Source: Mycolicibacterium moriokaense (GTDB lineage Bacteria; Actinomycetota; Actinomycetes; Mycobacteriales; Mycobacteriaceae). From it: a DNA stretch of 64,000 bases. The notes beneath the pieces are model-generated. The model saw only the letters and a program-made list of their open reading frames with translations. It was not told the DNA's origin and made no database searches. Both the position numbers and the translations under genes were made by a program. Of the stretch, positions 33,834 through 43,015 are shown piece by piece. The stretch is taken from the NCBI RefSeq assembly GCF_003347205.1, contig NZ_QQBJ01000005.1, positions 413,543 to 477,542 of the forward strand. Reading direction: 5' to 3'. How positions within the stretch are numbered: position 1 is the first letter of the stretch; every line of letters starts with the position of its first letter.

Positions 33834-35441
33834 GTGACCAGAGCCCGCACCGCGTTCGTCTCCTTCGCCGCGCTCGGCGCGGCCGTTTCCCTGCTCGCCG
33901 CGTGCAATACCGGGTCCACCGACCAGGCAGGGTCGTCGACGGAGTCGACCGAGCAGCCGGCCCCCACGCTGTCGGATGTGCTCCCACCGTTGGTGCCGGG
34001 GGTGCCGTTGCCGGACAACGCGGTGCAGAACGCGGTCGCCAAACTCGACGGCCTCGCCGAGGACTTGATGAAAAAGACCGGCATCCCGGGGATGGCGGTG
34101 GCCGTCGTGCACGGCGGGAAGACGCTCTACGCGAAAGGATTCGGCGTCCGGGACGTGAAGACCGGAGGCGAGGTGGACGCGGACACCGTGTTCCAGCTGG
34201 CGTCGGTGTCCAAGTCGGTGTCCGCGACGGTGGTGGCGCAGCAGGTGGGCGCCAACGCGGTCAGCTGGGACACCACCCTGGTGTCGAAGCTGCCGTGGTT
34301 CGCGTTGTCCGATCCGGTGATCACGAACATGGTCACCGTCGGCGACATGTTCTCCCACCGCTCGGGGCTGCCCGACCACGCGGGGGACATGCTCGAGGAC
34401 CTCGGCTACGACCGGCGATTCGTACTCGACCGGCTTCGCGACCAACCGCTCAACCCGTTCCGAATCTCCTACGCGTACACCAACTTCGGGTTGACGGCCG
34501 GCGCAGAAGCGGTGGCCGCGAGCGCGGGCAAGTCATGGGAGGACCTGGCCGACGAGACCATTTTCAAGCCGCTCGGCATGTCGACGGCGAGCTTCCGCTT
34601 CTCCGATTTCGAGACCAGACCCAATCGCGCGCTCGGCCACATCCACGTCGACGGCAAATACGAGCCGCTCTACACGCGCGACGCCCAACCGGAGGCGCCC
34701 GCCGGCGGGGCGAGCGCCTCGGTGAACGACATGTCGCACTGGCTGGCGATGGTGCTGGCCAACGGCAGCTACGACGGAAAGCAGGTCGTCGATCCCAACG
34801 CGCTGCTGCCTGCGCTCAGCCCGCAGATCGTGTCGAGCCCGCCGACCGAGCCCGCGATGCGCGCGGGCTTCTACGGCTTCGGGTTCAACGTGTCGACGAC
34901 GTCGGCGGGGCGCACACAACTCAGCCACTCCGGCGGGTTCGAACTCGGCGCCGGCACCAACATCCTGATCCTGCCCTCGGCCGATGTCGCGATCATCGCG
35001 CTGACCAACGGCACGCCGTCCGGGGTGCCCGAGGCGCTGAACGCGGAGTTCGCCGACCTCGTTCAGTTCGGCGACGTGCGGGAGGACTGGTTCAAGCTGT
35101 ACCAACAACTGCTGGTCCCCGACGAAGCGCCGGTCGGCTCGTTGGTGGGCAAGCAGCCGCCGGTGAAGCCCGCGCCCGCCGCCCCGCTGGCGTCCTATGT
35201 CGGCACCTACAACAACGACTACTGGGGGCCGGCGCGCGTCATCGAGAAGGACGGCAAGCTGCAACTCGAGTTGGGCTCCACGCTCACCGTGCCGCTGAGC
35301 CACTGGGACGGCAACGTCTTCACCTACCAGTGGGTCAGCGAGAACTCGCCGCCGGGGTCGATCGGCAAGGCCACCTTCAACGGGGACAGGCTGACGTTGG
35401 AGTACTACGACCAAGCGGGCAAGGGCACGTTCACGCGCTGA
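33834..35441 (+). CDS. serine hydrolase lipoprotein, beta-lactamase/DD-peptidase fold (Rv0907-like)
   Basis: A 535-residue exported protein. The N-terminus has a signal peptide with lipobox LLAAC (Cys24), so it is a lipoprotein. The catalytic SXXK motif is LASVSKSVSATV (Ser and Lys near 122-125), the YXN motif is SYAYTNFG, and the HXG-type motif is LSHSGGFELGAGT, as in class C beta-lactamases and esterases. The last 100 residues (LASYVGTYNNDYWGPARVIE) are the extra domain seen in this Rv0907 group. The substrate could be peptidoglycan peptide, ester or lipid. GTG 33834 is seven bases after TAGCGT (leaderless). It lies 18 bases after the metallo-hydrolase gene. Confidence 0.9.
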   Translation: MTRARTAFVSFAALGAAVSLLAACNTGSTDQAGSSTESTEQPAPTLSDVLPPLVPGVPLPDNAVQNAVAKLDGLAEDLMKKTGIPGMAVAVVHGGKTLYAKGFGVRDVKTGGEVDADTVFQLASVSKSVSATVVAQQVGANAVSWDTTLVSKLPWFALSDPVITNMVTVGDMFSHRSGLPDHAGDMLEDLGYDRRFVLDRLRDQPLNPFRISYAYTNFGLTAGAEAVAASAGKSWEDLADETIFKPLGMSTASFRFSDFETRPNRALGHIHVDGKYEPLYTRDAQPEAPAGGASASVNDMSHWLAMVLANGSYDGKQVVDPNALLPALSPQIVSSPPTEPAMRAGFYGFGFNVSTTSAGRTQLSHSGGFELGAGTNILILPSADVAIIALTNGTPSGVPEALNAEFADLVQFGDVREDWFKLYQQLLVPDEAPVGSLVGKQPPVKPAPAAPLASYVGTYNNDYWGPARVIEKDGKLQLELGSTLTVPLSHWDGNVFTYQWVSENSPPGSIGKATFNGDRLTLEYYDQAGKGTFTR

Positions 35442-35542
35442 CCCGCCGAGGTAGGCCGGTTCGCCGTTCCACACCCAGCTGCCGGGGCTATCTTGACCAG
35501 GCACCCGTCGGCGGGCCAATCGAAGTGGGGAGGAACCCGACC

Positions 35543-36871
35543 ATGACCACCGAGCACCACGCCGAGCTGCAAAAGTCCCTCGGGCTGCGAGGGGTCGTCC
35601 TCTTCGGGCTCGCCTACATGACGCCGATCATCGTGCTCGGCATCTTCGGGGTGATCGCGGAGGCGTCCGACGGCGGCAGCGCGGGCTCCTACTTGCTGGC
35701 CACCGCGGCCATGCTCTTCACGGCGCTGAGCTACGGGTTGATGGCCCGGCACTTCCCCGTGGCCGGCTCGGCGTACACCTACGTCCGCAAATCCCTGGAC
35801 TCGCGGCTGGGCTTCATCGTCGGCTGGGCGATCCTGCTCGACTATCTGTTCCTGCCGCTGGTCATCTGGCTCATCGGAGGCGCCTACCTGAACGGTCAGT
35901 ATCCCGGCGTGCCGTTCTGGGTGTGGATCGTCGCCTTCATCGTCATCACCTCGGCGCTCAACATCGTCGGGCTGAAGGTCGCCGACCGCGCCAACTTCGT
36001 GCTGATGACGTTCCAACTACTCATCCTCGCTTTGTTCGTGGCGTTCACCATCGGGCATCTGGTCGGCAACTCGCAATCGCTGGTTTCGGCCACCCCGTTC
36101 ACCGGCGGCAGCGGGTTCTCCGCGATCGCCGCGGGCGCGGCCATCGCCGCCTACTCGTTCCTGGGTTTCGACGCGGTGAGCACGCTGACCGAGGAGACCA
36201 GGGACGCGGAGAAGAACGTCCCGCGAGCCATCGTGCTGATCGCGCTCATCGGTGGCGCGATCTTCGTCGTGGTGGCCTACTTCGTGACACTGGTGTCACC
36301 GGGCGGAACGTTCGACAACGCCGACTCGCTGGCGGCCGACATCGCAAAGACGATCGGCGGCAGCGTATTCGGTGCGGTGTTCCTGGCGGCGCTGATCATC
36401 GGGCAGTTCACGTCCGGGCTCGCCGCCCAGGCGGCGGTGTCGCGGCTGCTCTACGCGATGGGGCGAGACGGCGTGCTCCCCCGGCGCGCTTTCGGCTGGC
36501 TCTACGAACGCTTTCACACGCCGGCGTTCAACATCGGGCTGGCCGGCGTGATCGGTCTTGCGGCGATCTTCCTCGATGTGGCGACGTCGACGTCGTTCAT
36601 CAACTTCGGTGCCTTCACGGCCTTCACGCTGGTGAATCTTTCGGTGGTGGCCTACTTCCTGCGACACCGCGATGACCGGCTGCCCGTCTGGCGCTACGTG
36701 CTGCTGCCGGTGATCGGTGCGGTGATCGACCTCTACCTACTCACTCAACTCGATTCGCACGCGCTGATATTGGGCCTGATCTGGTTGGCCATCGGCATCC
36801 TCTATTTGTTGGTGCTCACCCGCGGACTCACCCGGCAGCCGCCCGAGATGAGTGGTCTTGCCGCCGAATGA
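35543..36871 (+). CDS. APC superfamily amino-acid permease
   Basis: A 442-residue permease with 12 membrane helices. It starts MTTEHHAELQKSLGLRGVVL and has the APC substrate-binding signature FGLAYMTPIIVLGIFGVIAE in helix 1, AGSAYTYVRKSLDSRLGFIV in helices 3-4, and GFDAVSTLTEETRDAEKNVP, the conserved loop after helix 6. Its amino-acid or amine substrate is not predictable. ATG 35543 has a clear GGGGAGGAA site upstream. The gene is separated by 101 bases from the lipoprotein gene and by 15 bases from ctpE, with which it may be co-transcribed. Confidence 0.9.
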   Translation: MTTEHHAELQKSLGLRGVVLFGLAYMTPIIVLGIFGVIAEASDGGSAGSYLLATAAMLFTALSYGLMARHFPVAGSAYTYVRKSLDSRLGFIVGWAILLDYLFLPLVIWLIGGAYLNGQYPGVPFWVWIVAFIVITSALNIVGLKVADRANFVLMTFQLLILALFVAFTIGHLVGNSQSLVSATPFTGGSGFSAIAAGAAIAAYSFLGFDAVSTLTEETRDAEKNVPRAIVLIALIGGAIFVVVAYFVTLVSPGGTFDNADSLAADIAKTIGGSVFGAVFLAALIIGQFTSGLAAQAAVSRLLYAMGRDGVLPRRAFGWLYERFHTPAFNIGLAGVIGLAAIFLDVATSTSFINFGAFTAFTLVNLSVVAYFLRHRDDRLPVWRYVLLPVIGAVIDLYLLTQLDSHALILGLIWLAIGILYLLVLTRGLTRQPPEMSGLAAE

Positions 36872-36886
36872 CGGCGGCGTGGTGAG

Positions 36887-39292
36887 ATGGCGCTGACGCG
36901 CGGCAACGCCGAGGTGGTGCCCACCGCCGTCGGGCTTTCCGACGCCGAGGTTGCCGAGCGGGTAGCGCAGGGTAGGACCAACGACGTGCCCGCCAGGGCC
37001 GCGCGCAGCGTCTCGGACATCGTGCGGGCCAACGTCTTCACCCGGATCAACGCGATCCTCGGCGTGCTGCTGATCATCGTGCTGTCAACGGGGTCGTTGA
37101 TCAACGGCGCGTTCGGGCTGTTGATCATCGCCAACAGCGCGATCGGCATCATCCAGGAGCTGCGCGCGAAGCAGACGCTGGACAAGCTCGCGATCGTCGG
37201 GCAGGCGAAACCGTTGGTGCGCAGGCAGTCCGGGACCCAGCCGCGCATGCCGAGCGAGATCGTGGCCGACGACATCATCGAACTCGGGCCCGGCGACCAG
37301 ATCGTCGTCGACGGCGACATCGTCGAGGAGGCCAACCTGGAGGTCGACGAGTCGCTGCTCACCGGCGAGGCCGACCCGATCGGCAAGGACGCCGGCGACA
37401 CGGTGATGTCGGGCAGCTTCGTCGTCGCGGGCAGCGGCGCGTACCGGGCCACCAAGGTGGGCCGAGAAGCCTACGCCGCCAAGCTCGCCGAAGAGGCGAG
37501 CAAGTTCACGCTGGTCAAATCCGAACTGCGATCCGGCATCAACAAGATCCTGCAGTTCATCACCTATCTGCTCATTCCGGCGGGGCTGCTGATCATCTAC
37601 ACCCAGCTGTTCACCACCAACGCGGACTGGCGCGAATCGGTGCTGCGCATGGTCGGCGCCCTGGTCCCGATGGTGCCCGAGGGCCTGGTGCTGCTGACCT
37701 CGATCGCGTTCGCGGTCGGCGTCATTCGACTCGGCAGACGGCAGTGTCTGGTCAACGAACTGCCCGCCATCGAGGGCCTGGCCCGCGTCGACGTCGTCTG
37801 CGCAGACAAGACCGGCACGCTGACGGAGAACGGCATGCGGCTGTCGGAGTTGAAGCGGCTGGGCGAGGCCGACGTGGGAAACGTGCTGGCGCAGTTGGCC
37901 GCCGACGATCCCCGGCCGAACGCCAGCATGCAGGCCATCGCTGAGGCGTACAAGATGCCGCCCGGCTGGACGGCAACCGCCACCGCACCCTTCAAGTCGG
38001 CCACCAAATGGAGCGGAACCTCGTACGGAGACAACGGAAACTGGGTGATCGGGGCGCCCGACGTGCTGCTCACCCCGGAATCGCCGGTTGCCGAGGAAGC
38101 CGAGCAGATCGGCAGGCAAGGGCTGCGGGTGCTGCTGCTGGGCTCCAGTGACCTGCCCGTCGATGCCCCGGGAGCACCCGGCGACGTGACCCCGGTCGCG
38201 CTGGTGGTGCTCGAGCAGCGCGTCCGCCCGGACGCCCGAGACACGTTGGAGTACTTCGCCTCCCAGAAGGTGTCGATCAAGGTCATCTCCGGCGACAACG
38301 CGGTGTCGGTGGGAGCGGTCGCGGGATCGCTCGGCTTGGCGGGCGAGACGATGGACGCCCGCGAACTGCCCCGGGATCCGGCGCGGTTGGCTGAGGCGCT
38401 GGACGAGTGCACCACGTTCGGCCGCGTGCGGCCCGACCAGAAGAGGGCGATGGTGCACGCGCTGCAGTCCCGGGGCCACACCGTGGCGATGACCGGCGAC
38501 GGCGTCAACGACGTGCTCGCGCTCAAGGACGCCGACATCGGTGTCGCGATGGGTGCAGGCAGCCCGGCATCGCGTGCGGTGGCCCAGATCGTGTTGTTGG
38601 ACAACAAGTTCGCGACGCTGCCCTACGTCGTCGGCGAGGGCCGCCGCGTCATCGGCAACATCGAGCGGGTGTCCAACCTGTTTCTGACCAAGACCGTGTA
38701 CTCGGTGCTGCTGGCCATCCTGGTCGGCCTGGCGGGGCTGGCGTCGAAGTTCTTCGGGTCCGACCCGCTGCTGTTTCCGTTCCAGCCGATCCACGTCACG
38801 ATCGCCGCCTGGTTCACCATCGGCATCCCGTCGTTCATCCTGTCGCTGGCGCCCAACAACGAACGGGCCCATCCGGGTTTCGTGCGCAGGGTGATGGCGT
38901 CGGCGCTGCCGTCGGGGCTCATCGTGGGCACCGCCACGTTCGTGTCGTATCTGGCGGCGTACGAGGGTCGGAACGCCTCCGCGCAACAGCAGACGCAGGC
39001 CTCGACGGCCGCGCTGATCACGTTGCTGGTGACGGCGGTGTGGGTGCTGGCGGTGGTGGCGCGGCCGTATGAGTGGTGGCGGGTGGCACTGGTTGCGGCG
39101 TCGGCTGTGGCCTATCTGGTGATCTTCTCGATTCCCCTTGCCCAAAAGGCGTTCATGCTGGATCCGTCCAACCTGGTGGTGACCTCGATCGCACTGGTCA
39201 TCGGGGTGCTCGGGGCGGGCCTCATCGAGGCGTCATGGTGGCTCCAGGGGGCCCTGATCGGTGACCGGCGACGGCTCTGGAGATCGCTGTAG
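36887..39292 (+). CDS. ctpE: P-type ATPase CtpE
   Basis: An 801-residue P-type transport ATPase like Rv0908 (797 residues). In M. smegmatis CtpE imports calcium. The phosphorylation motif DKTGT has its Asp at residue 307, with the actuator motif LLTGEADPI near 160, the nucleotide-domain segments [20 protein letters not shown], and the hinge motif [20 protein letters not shown]. Eight to ten membrane helices surround these; helix 4 carries [15 protein letters not shown], where PEGL replaces the CPX of copper pumps. ATG 36887 is close to the permease stop. It acts in the plasma membrane. Confidence 0.95.
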   Translation: MALTRGNAEVVPTAVGLSDAEVAERVAQGRTNDVPARAARSVSDIVRANVFTRINAILGVLLIIVLSTGSLINGAFGLLIIANSAIGIIQELRAKQTLDKLAIVGQAKPLVRRQSGTQPRMPSEIVADDIIELGPGDQIVVDGDIVEEANLEVDESLLTGEADPIGKDAGDTVMSGSFVVAGSGAYRATKVGREAYAAKLAEEASKFTLVKSELRSGINKILQFITYLLIPAGLLIIYTQLFTTNADWRESVLRMVGALVPMVPEGLVLLTSIAFAVGVIRLGRRQCLVNELPAIEGLARVDVVCADKTGTLTENGMRLSELKRLGEADVGNVLAQLAADDPRPNASMQAIAEAYKMPPGWTATATAPFKSATKWSGTSYGDNGNWVIGAPDVLLTPESPVAEEAEQIGRQGLRVLLLGSSDLPVDAPGAPGDVTPVALVVLEQRVRPDARDTLEYFASQKVSIKVISGDNAVSVGAVAGSLGLAGETMDARELPRDPARLAEALDECTTFGRVRPDQKRAMVHALQSRGHTVAMTGDGVNDVLALKDADIGVAMGAGSPASRAVAQIVLLDNKFATLPYVVGEGRRVIGNIERVSNLFLTKTVYSVLLAILVGLAGLASKFFGSDPLLFPFQPIHVTIAAWFTIGIPSFILSLAPNNERAHPGFVRRVMASALPSGLIVGTATFVSYLAAYEGRNASAQQQTQASTAALITLLVTAVWVLAVVARPYEWWRVALVAASAVAYLVIFSIPLAQKAFMLDPSNLVVTSIALVIGVLGAGLIEASWWLQGALIGDRRRLWRSL

Positions 39293-39302
39293 GGTGAGCC
39301 CC

Positions 39303-39485
39303 ATGGGATTTATGGACAAGGTCAAGGGCCTCGTATCGAAGAATGCCGACAAGGTCGACATGGCGATCGACAAGGCGGGCGACATCGTCGACCAGAAGAC
39401 CCAGGGCAAGTACGCCGGCCAGGTCGACAAGGTGCAGGACGCCGCGAAGAAGGCCGTCGACAAGACGGACCCGCAGACCCCCTGA
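39303..39485 (+). CDS. antitoxin of the Rv0909/Rv0910-type module
   Basis: A 60-residue, Lys- and Asp-rich amphipathic protein (MGFMDKVKGLVSKNADKVDM, DKAGDIVDQKTQGKYAGQVD, AAKKAVDKTDPQTP) that matches the Rv0909 antitoxin family (MT0933-type). In M. tuberculosis it neutralises the Rv0910 SRPBCC-fold toxin. It starts 10 bases after ctpE and ends three bases before the toxin gene. The order antitoxin-toxin and the tight spacing support a two-gene module. Confidence 0.9.
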   Translation: MGFMDKVKGLVSKNADKVDMAIDKAGDIVDQKTQGKYAGQVDKVQDAAKKAVDKTDPQTP

Positions 39486-39488
39486 CAG

Positions 39489-39926
39489 ATGGCCAAACTG
39501 TCGGTCTCCGTTGATGTTCCGCTGCCGCCGGAGAAGGCGTGGGAGTGCGCGTCGGACCTGTCGCGGTTCAAGGAATGGCTGACCATTCACCGGGTGTGGC
39601 GAAGCAAGCTGCCCGAGACCCTGGAAAAGGGGGCGGTGGTGGAGTCCATCGTCGAGGTGAAGGGCATGGCGAACCGGATCAAGTGGACCATCGTCCACTT
39701 CAAGCCGCCGCAGGCGATGACACTCAACGGCGTAGGCGTCGGCGGCGTCAAGGTCAAGCTGATCGGGAAGGTCAAGCCGGCCGACGAAGGCTCATCGGTC
39801 ACGTTCGACGTGCACCTCGGCGGTCCGGCGCTGTTCGGCCCGATCGGGATGGTGGTCGCCGCCGCGCTCAAGGGCGATATCCGCGAATCGCTGGACAGAT
39901 TCAAGAGCGTGTTCGCGCCCGCTTGA
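39489..39926 (+). CDS. SRPBCC-fold toxin (Rv0910-like)
   Basis: A 145-residue protein of the polyketide cyclase/START-like SRPBCC superfamily. It begins AKLSVSVDVPLPPEKAWECA, then DLSRFKEWLTIHRVWRSKLP, both standard for the Rv0910 group, and ends LKGDIRESLDRFKSVFAPA. Such proteins have a deep hydrophobic cavity; in M. tuberculosis this one behaves as the toxin partner of Rv0909. ATG 39489 is three bases after the antitoxin stop. Its last 26 bases overlap the end of the convergent ERG2-like gene. Confidence 0.9.
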   Translation: MAKLSVSVDVPLPPEKAWECASDLSRFKEWLTIHRVWRSKLPETLEKGAVVESIVEVKGMANRIKWTIVHFKPPQAMTLNGVGVGGVKVKLIGKVKPADEGSSVTFDVHLGGPALFGPIGMVVAAALKGDIRESLDRFKSVFAPA

Positions 39927-40482
39927 ACCGTCGGGTGGCGAGCTTGGCGAATTCCACCGTCGAGCGGCGGACCGATTCGAGTTCCAGCGAGACCAGCAGG
40001 GTGTCGACCATCGCGAAGGGCAGCGTCGTCGCGACGGCGCCGCGACCGTATTCGATGTGAAACGAGCCGGGATGAATGGTCATACCCCGCGCGTGGCCCT
40101 TGTCGGTGCGCGTGTGTTCACCCGGCTTGAGTGTGTTGGGCGTGATGTCGTCGGATTCCAGGTCATACCAGTCGATCTGGCCCGCGATGAGGAACTTGTG
40201 GATCTCGACGTGCTTGTAGCGGCCCGAAAATCCCTGCGTGCCGGTGGGAGAGCCGAACAACACCACGTACTCGCGCGGGCTGAAATAGAGGAAGCGGACC
40301 TTGCCCAGGATGCCGCCCGCCTTGCTGCCGACCCATCGTCCCGGCGTCGGATCGATCAGATCGGGGTATGCGTCGGCCAGCGACCGGGTCGCGCCCGCGA
40401 TGAGGTCGGCACCCGCCAGGCCCTGCCCGACGACATCCGTCGCGACTGCGGCCAACACCTCGGGGTCGATCTTGTACGGCAT
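39901..40482 (-). CDS. ERG2/sigma-1-receptor-like protein
   Basis: A 193-residue soluble protein whose central and C-terminal parts match the pattern of fungal C-8 sterol isomerase Erg2 and the animal sigma-1 receptor. The shared landmarks are REYVVLFGSPTGTQGFSGRY (70-89), the AGQIDWY segment, LKPGEHT, HIEYGRGAVATTLPFAMVDT (142-161) and a trailing helix. The glutamate that anchors ligand in sigma-1 (E172) aligns with Glu144, while its aspartate partner (D126) aligns with Lys96. No N-terminal membrane helix is present, unlike sigma-1. ATG 40482 is the start; it is divergent from a cyclopropane synthase-like gene. The natural ligand is unknown; a sterol- or lipid-like molecule is the simplest guess. 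Confidence 0.82.
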   Translation of the reverse strand: MPYKIDPEVLAAVATDVVGQGLAGADLIAGATRSLADAYPDLIDPTPGRWVGSKAGGILGKVRFLYFSPREYVVLFGSPTGTQGFSGRYKHVEIHKFLIAGQIDWYDLESDDITPNTLKPGEHTRTDKGHARGMTIHPGSFHIEYGRGAVATTLPFAMVDTLLVSLELESVRRSTVEFAKLATRRFKRARTRS

Positions 40483-40562
40483 CGTCAAAGACTAGCGACT
40501 TGGGCGTGGCTGGTTGCGCGCAGCGCAACTCAGCACGCCGAAGTCACGGGGAAAGGGACCAC

Positions 40563-41783
40563 ATGAAGCCCGCCGAACGCCTGGCGCAGCTACTGCGCGA
40601 CCTCACCGGCGCCGAGCCGCCGATCCGCATCCGCGCATGGGACGGCAGCGAGGCAGGCCCCGCCGACGCCCCCGTACTCGTCGTGCGCTCGCGCCGTGCG
40701 CTGCGCCGATTGCTCTGGGCGCCAGGCGAAATGGGGCTCGCACGGGCATACGTGACCGGTGACGTCGACGTCGAGGGCGACCTCGCCGACGGGCTACGAC
40801 GGGCCTGGCAGATGGGCCGCACGCGCGCAGCGCCCGTGCGCTTGACGACGGGTCAGAGGCTCGGCGCCGCCGCGCTCGCGGCCCGCCTCGGTGCACTCGG
40901 CCCGCCGCCGAAACGGCCGGTGTCCGAGGCCAGGCTGACGGGACGGCTGCACACCCGCAAGCGCGACATCGCCGCGATCGCGCACCACTACGACCTGTCC
41001 AACGAGTTCTACCGGCTGCTGCTCGACGAGCAGATGGCGTACTCGTCGGCGTACTTCACCCATGACGGCCAGTCGCTGCACGACGCGCAGACCGCGAAGC
41101 TGGACATGATCTGCCGCAAACTCGACCTGCAGCGCGACCAGCGCCTGCTCGACGTCGGCTGCGGCTGGGGATCTCTGATCATCTACGCCGCACGCGAATT
41201 CGGCGTGCGCGCCGTCGGTGTCACGCTGTCGGCCGAGCAGCGCGATTTCGTCGCCGCCCGCATCGCCGAACACGGGCTGGCCGATCGCGTCGAGGTGCGC
41301 CGGCAGGACTACCGCGAATTGACATCCCTGCCAGCACAATTCGACGCCGTCGGGTCGGTCGAGATGGGTGAGCATGTCGGCGAGGAGCAGTACCCGACGT
41401 ACGTCGGCGTCATGCACCGCGCGCTGAAGCCGGGCGGCCGCCTGTTGCTGCAGCAGATGTCGCGGGGTGAGAACACCGCGCCGGGCGGCGGCCCTTTCAT
41501 CGAGGCCTACATCGCGCCGGACATGCACATGCGGCCGTTGTGGAAGACGGTGAAGTTCGTGCAGGACGGCGGCTTCGAGGTGCGACACGTCGAGGCGATG
41601 CGGGAGCATTACGTGCGCACCGCTGAGCACTGGCTCGCCACGCTCGAGGACGGCTTCGATGAGTTCGTCGCGCTGCAGGGCGAAGAGGTGGCGCGGGTGT
41701 GGCGGCTGTACCTCGTCGGGGGAGCGCTGGCCTTCGAGCAGGGCCGGATGGGCGTCGACCAGATCCTTGCGGCCAAGTCGTAG
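40563..41783 (+). CDS. cyclopropane-fatty-acyl-phospholipid synthase-like methyltransferase
   Basis: A 406-residue SAM-dependent methyltransferase of the CFAS/UfaA1 family that modifies the double bond of a membrane fatty acid. The N-terminal part (GEMGLARAYVTGDVDVEGDL) is the CFAS lipid-binding domain. The SAM motif is LLDVGCGWGSLIIYAARE, after AIAHHYDLSNEFYRLLLDEQ and MAYSSAYFTHDGQSL, both hallmark segments. RGENTAPGGGPFIEAYIAPD is also conserved. Unlike the tuberculostearic acid pair, no FAD reductase gene is adjacent, so cyclopropanation or methylene formation are both open. A good Shine-Dalgarno (GGGAAAGGG) precedes ATG 40563. Confidence 0.88.
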   Translation: MKPAERLAQLLRDLTGAEPPIRIRAWDGSEAGPADAPVLVVRSRRALRRLLWAPGEMGLARAYVTGDVDVEGDLADGLRRAWQMGRTRAAPVRLTTGQRLGAAALAARLGALGPPPKRPVSEARLTGRLHTRKRDIAAIAHHYDLSNEFYRLLLDEQMAYSSAYFTHDGQSLHDAQTAKLDMICRKLDLQRDQRLLDVGCGWGSLIIYAAREFGVRAVGVTLSAEQRDFVAARIAEHGLADRVEVRRQDYRELTSLPAQFDAVGSVEMGEHVGEEQYPTYVGVMHRALKPGGRLLLQQMSRGENTAPGGGPFIEAYIAPDMHMRPLWKTVKFVQDGGFEVRHVEAMREHYVRTAEHWLATLEDGFDEFVALQGEEVARVWRLYLVGGALAFEQGRMGVDQILAAKS

Positions 41784-41792
41784 GCTGGCACG

Positions 41793-42683
41793 ATGGCCGG
41801 CGAAACCTACACCTGTGACATCGATTTCGACGCCGTCGACGCCATCGACATCCACACCCACGTGGAGGCCGACGACCACGGACACTGCGCGTACGACGAC
41901 CAGCTGATCACCGCGACCAAGCAGTACTTCAAGCTGCAGTCCGAGCCGACGACCGTCGACTCGGTGGCCGAGTACTACCGGCAGCGCAACACCGCCGCCG
42001 TCGTGTTCACCATCGACTCGCAGACGGTGTCGGGGCACCCGCCCAACTCGATCGAGAACCTCATCGAGGGCGCCGCGCGCAACAACGACGTGCTGATCCC
42101 GTTCGGCTCCGTCGACCCGCTGACCGGCGAGGCGGCTGTGCGCGGAGTGCACCGCCAGCTCGAGCTGGGCGTGCGGGGCTTCAAGTTCCATCCGAGCCTG
42201 CAGGGCTTCGAGCCGAACGACCGCGCCTACTACCCGATCTACGCCGCGATCGCCGAGGCGGGCGTGCCCGCGCTGTTCCACACCGGCCAGACCGGCATCG
42301 GCTCGGGCCTGCCGGGCGGCCACGGCGTCAAGCTGCGGTATTCGGACCCGATGCTGCTCGACGACGTCGCCGCCGACTTCGGTGACCTGACGATCGTGAT
42401 GGCGCACCCGGCGGTGCCGTGGATCGACGCGCAGATCGCCATCGCCCAGCACAAGGCGAACGTCTACATCGACCTGTCCGGCTGGTCGCCGAAGTACTTC
42501 CCGCCGCAGTTGGTGCGCGCGGCGAACCGCGCGCTGCGCACCAAGGTGCTGTTCGGCACCGACTACCCCTACATCGAGGTGGACCGCTGGCGTCGCGACT
42601 TCGACGAGCTCGACATGAAGCCCGAGGTGCTGCCGCTGATCTTCAAGCAGAACGCATTGCGGGTGCTCGGGGTCACCGCCTAG
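41793..42683 (+). CDS. amidohydrolase 2 family metal-dependent hydrolase
   Basis: A 296-residue TIM-barrel amidohydrolase (ACMSD/4-oxalomesaconate hydratase-like group). The metal-binding HXH motif is DAIDIHTHVEADDHG (about 15-29), with further ligands in GVRGFKFHPSLQGFEPNDR, ALFHTGQTGIGSG and KVLFGTDYPYIEVDRW (the Asp of VLFGTDYP). The family includes decarboxylases and hydrolases of aromatic and dicarboxylic acids; the substrate is unknown. It starts nine bases after the methyltransferase stop. Its stop is followed at once by the remnant of an AraC gene. Confidence 0.88.
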   Translation: MAGETYTCDIDFDAVDAIDIHTHVEADDHGHCAYDDQLITATKQYFKLQSEPTTVDSVAEYYRQRNTAAVVFTIDSQTVSGHPPNSIENLIEGAARNNDVLIPFGSVDPLTGEAAVRGVHRQLELGVRGFKFHPSLQGFEPNDRAYYPIYAAIAEAGVPALFHTGQTGIGSGLPGGHGVKLRYSDPMLLDDVAADFGDLTIVMAHPAVPWIDAQIAIAQHKANVYIDLSGWSPKYFPPQLVRAANRALRTKVLFGTDYPYIEVDRWRRDFDELDMKPEVLPLIFKQNALRVLGVTA

Positions 42684-42955
42684 CGGACGGCGCGCTGACC
42701 GTCGGCCTCACCGCCGACCAACTCGGCCTGCACCCGCGCACCTTGCAGCGCCGTCTGGCCGCGGAGGGCTCCAGCTTCGTCGTGCTCGTCGACAAAGTGC
42801 GCCGCGAGACGGCCGAGCAGTGTCTGCGGGACACCGACATCAGCCTCGAGCACCTGACCCGGTTACTCGGATATGCCGAACAAAGCGTGCTGACCCGGGC
42901 CTGCCAACGCTGGTTCAACGCCAGCCCCACGTCCTATCGCGAAGGGCGGCGATGA
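42684..42955 (+). pseudogene. truncated AraC-family C-terminal DNA-binding domain
   Basis: About 90 codons directly after the amidohydrolase stop encode a C-terminal AraC/XylS helix-turn-helix region: LTADQLGLHPRTLQRRLAAE, then RRETAEQCLRDTDISLEHLT, LLGYAEQSVLTRACQRWFNA and SPTSYREGRR. The second HTH (GYAEQSVLTRACQRWF) is the family signature. No ATG, GTG or TTG start precedes it in frame downstream of the amidohydrolase, and the large N-terminal ligand domain of the OruR-type family is absent. It is a decayed gene, fused by frame to nothing functional. Confidence 0.75.
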
Positions 42956-43015
42956 GTTTCCCGGGCGACGGCGGTCTGCATCGATGACCGACCCCACCGG
43001 CCAAGGAGAACCACC

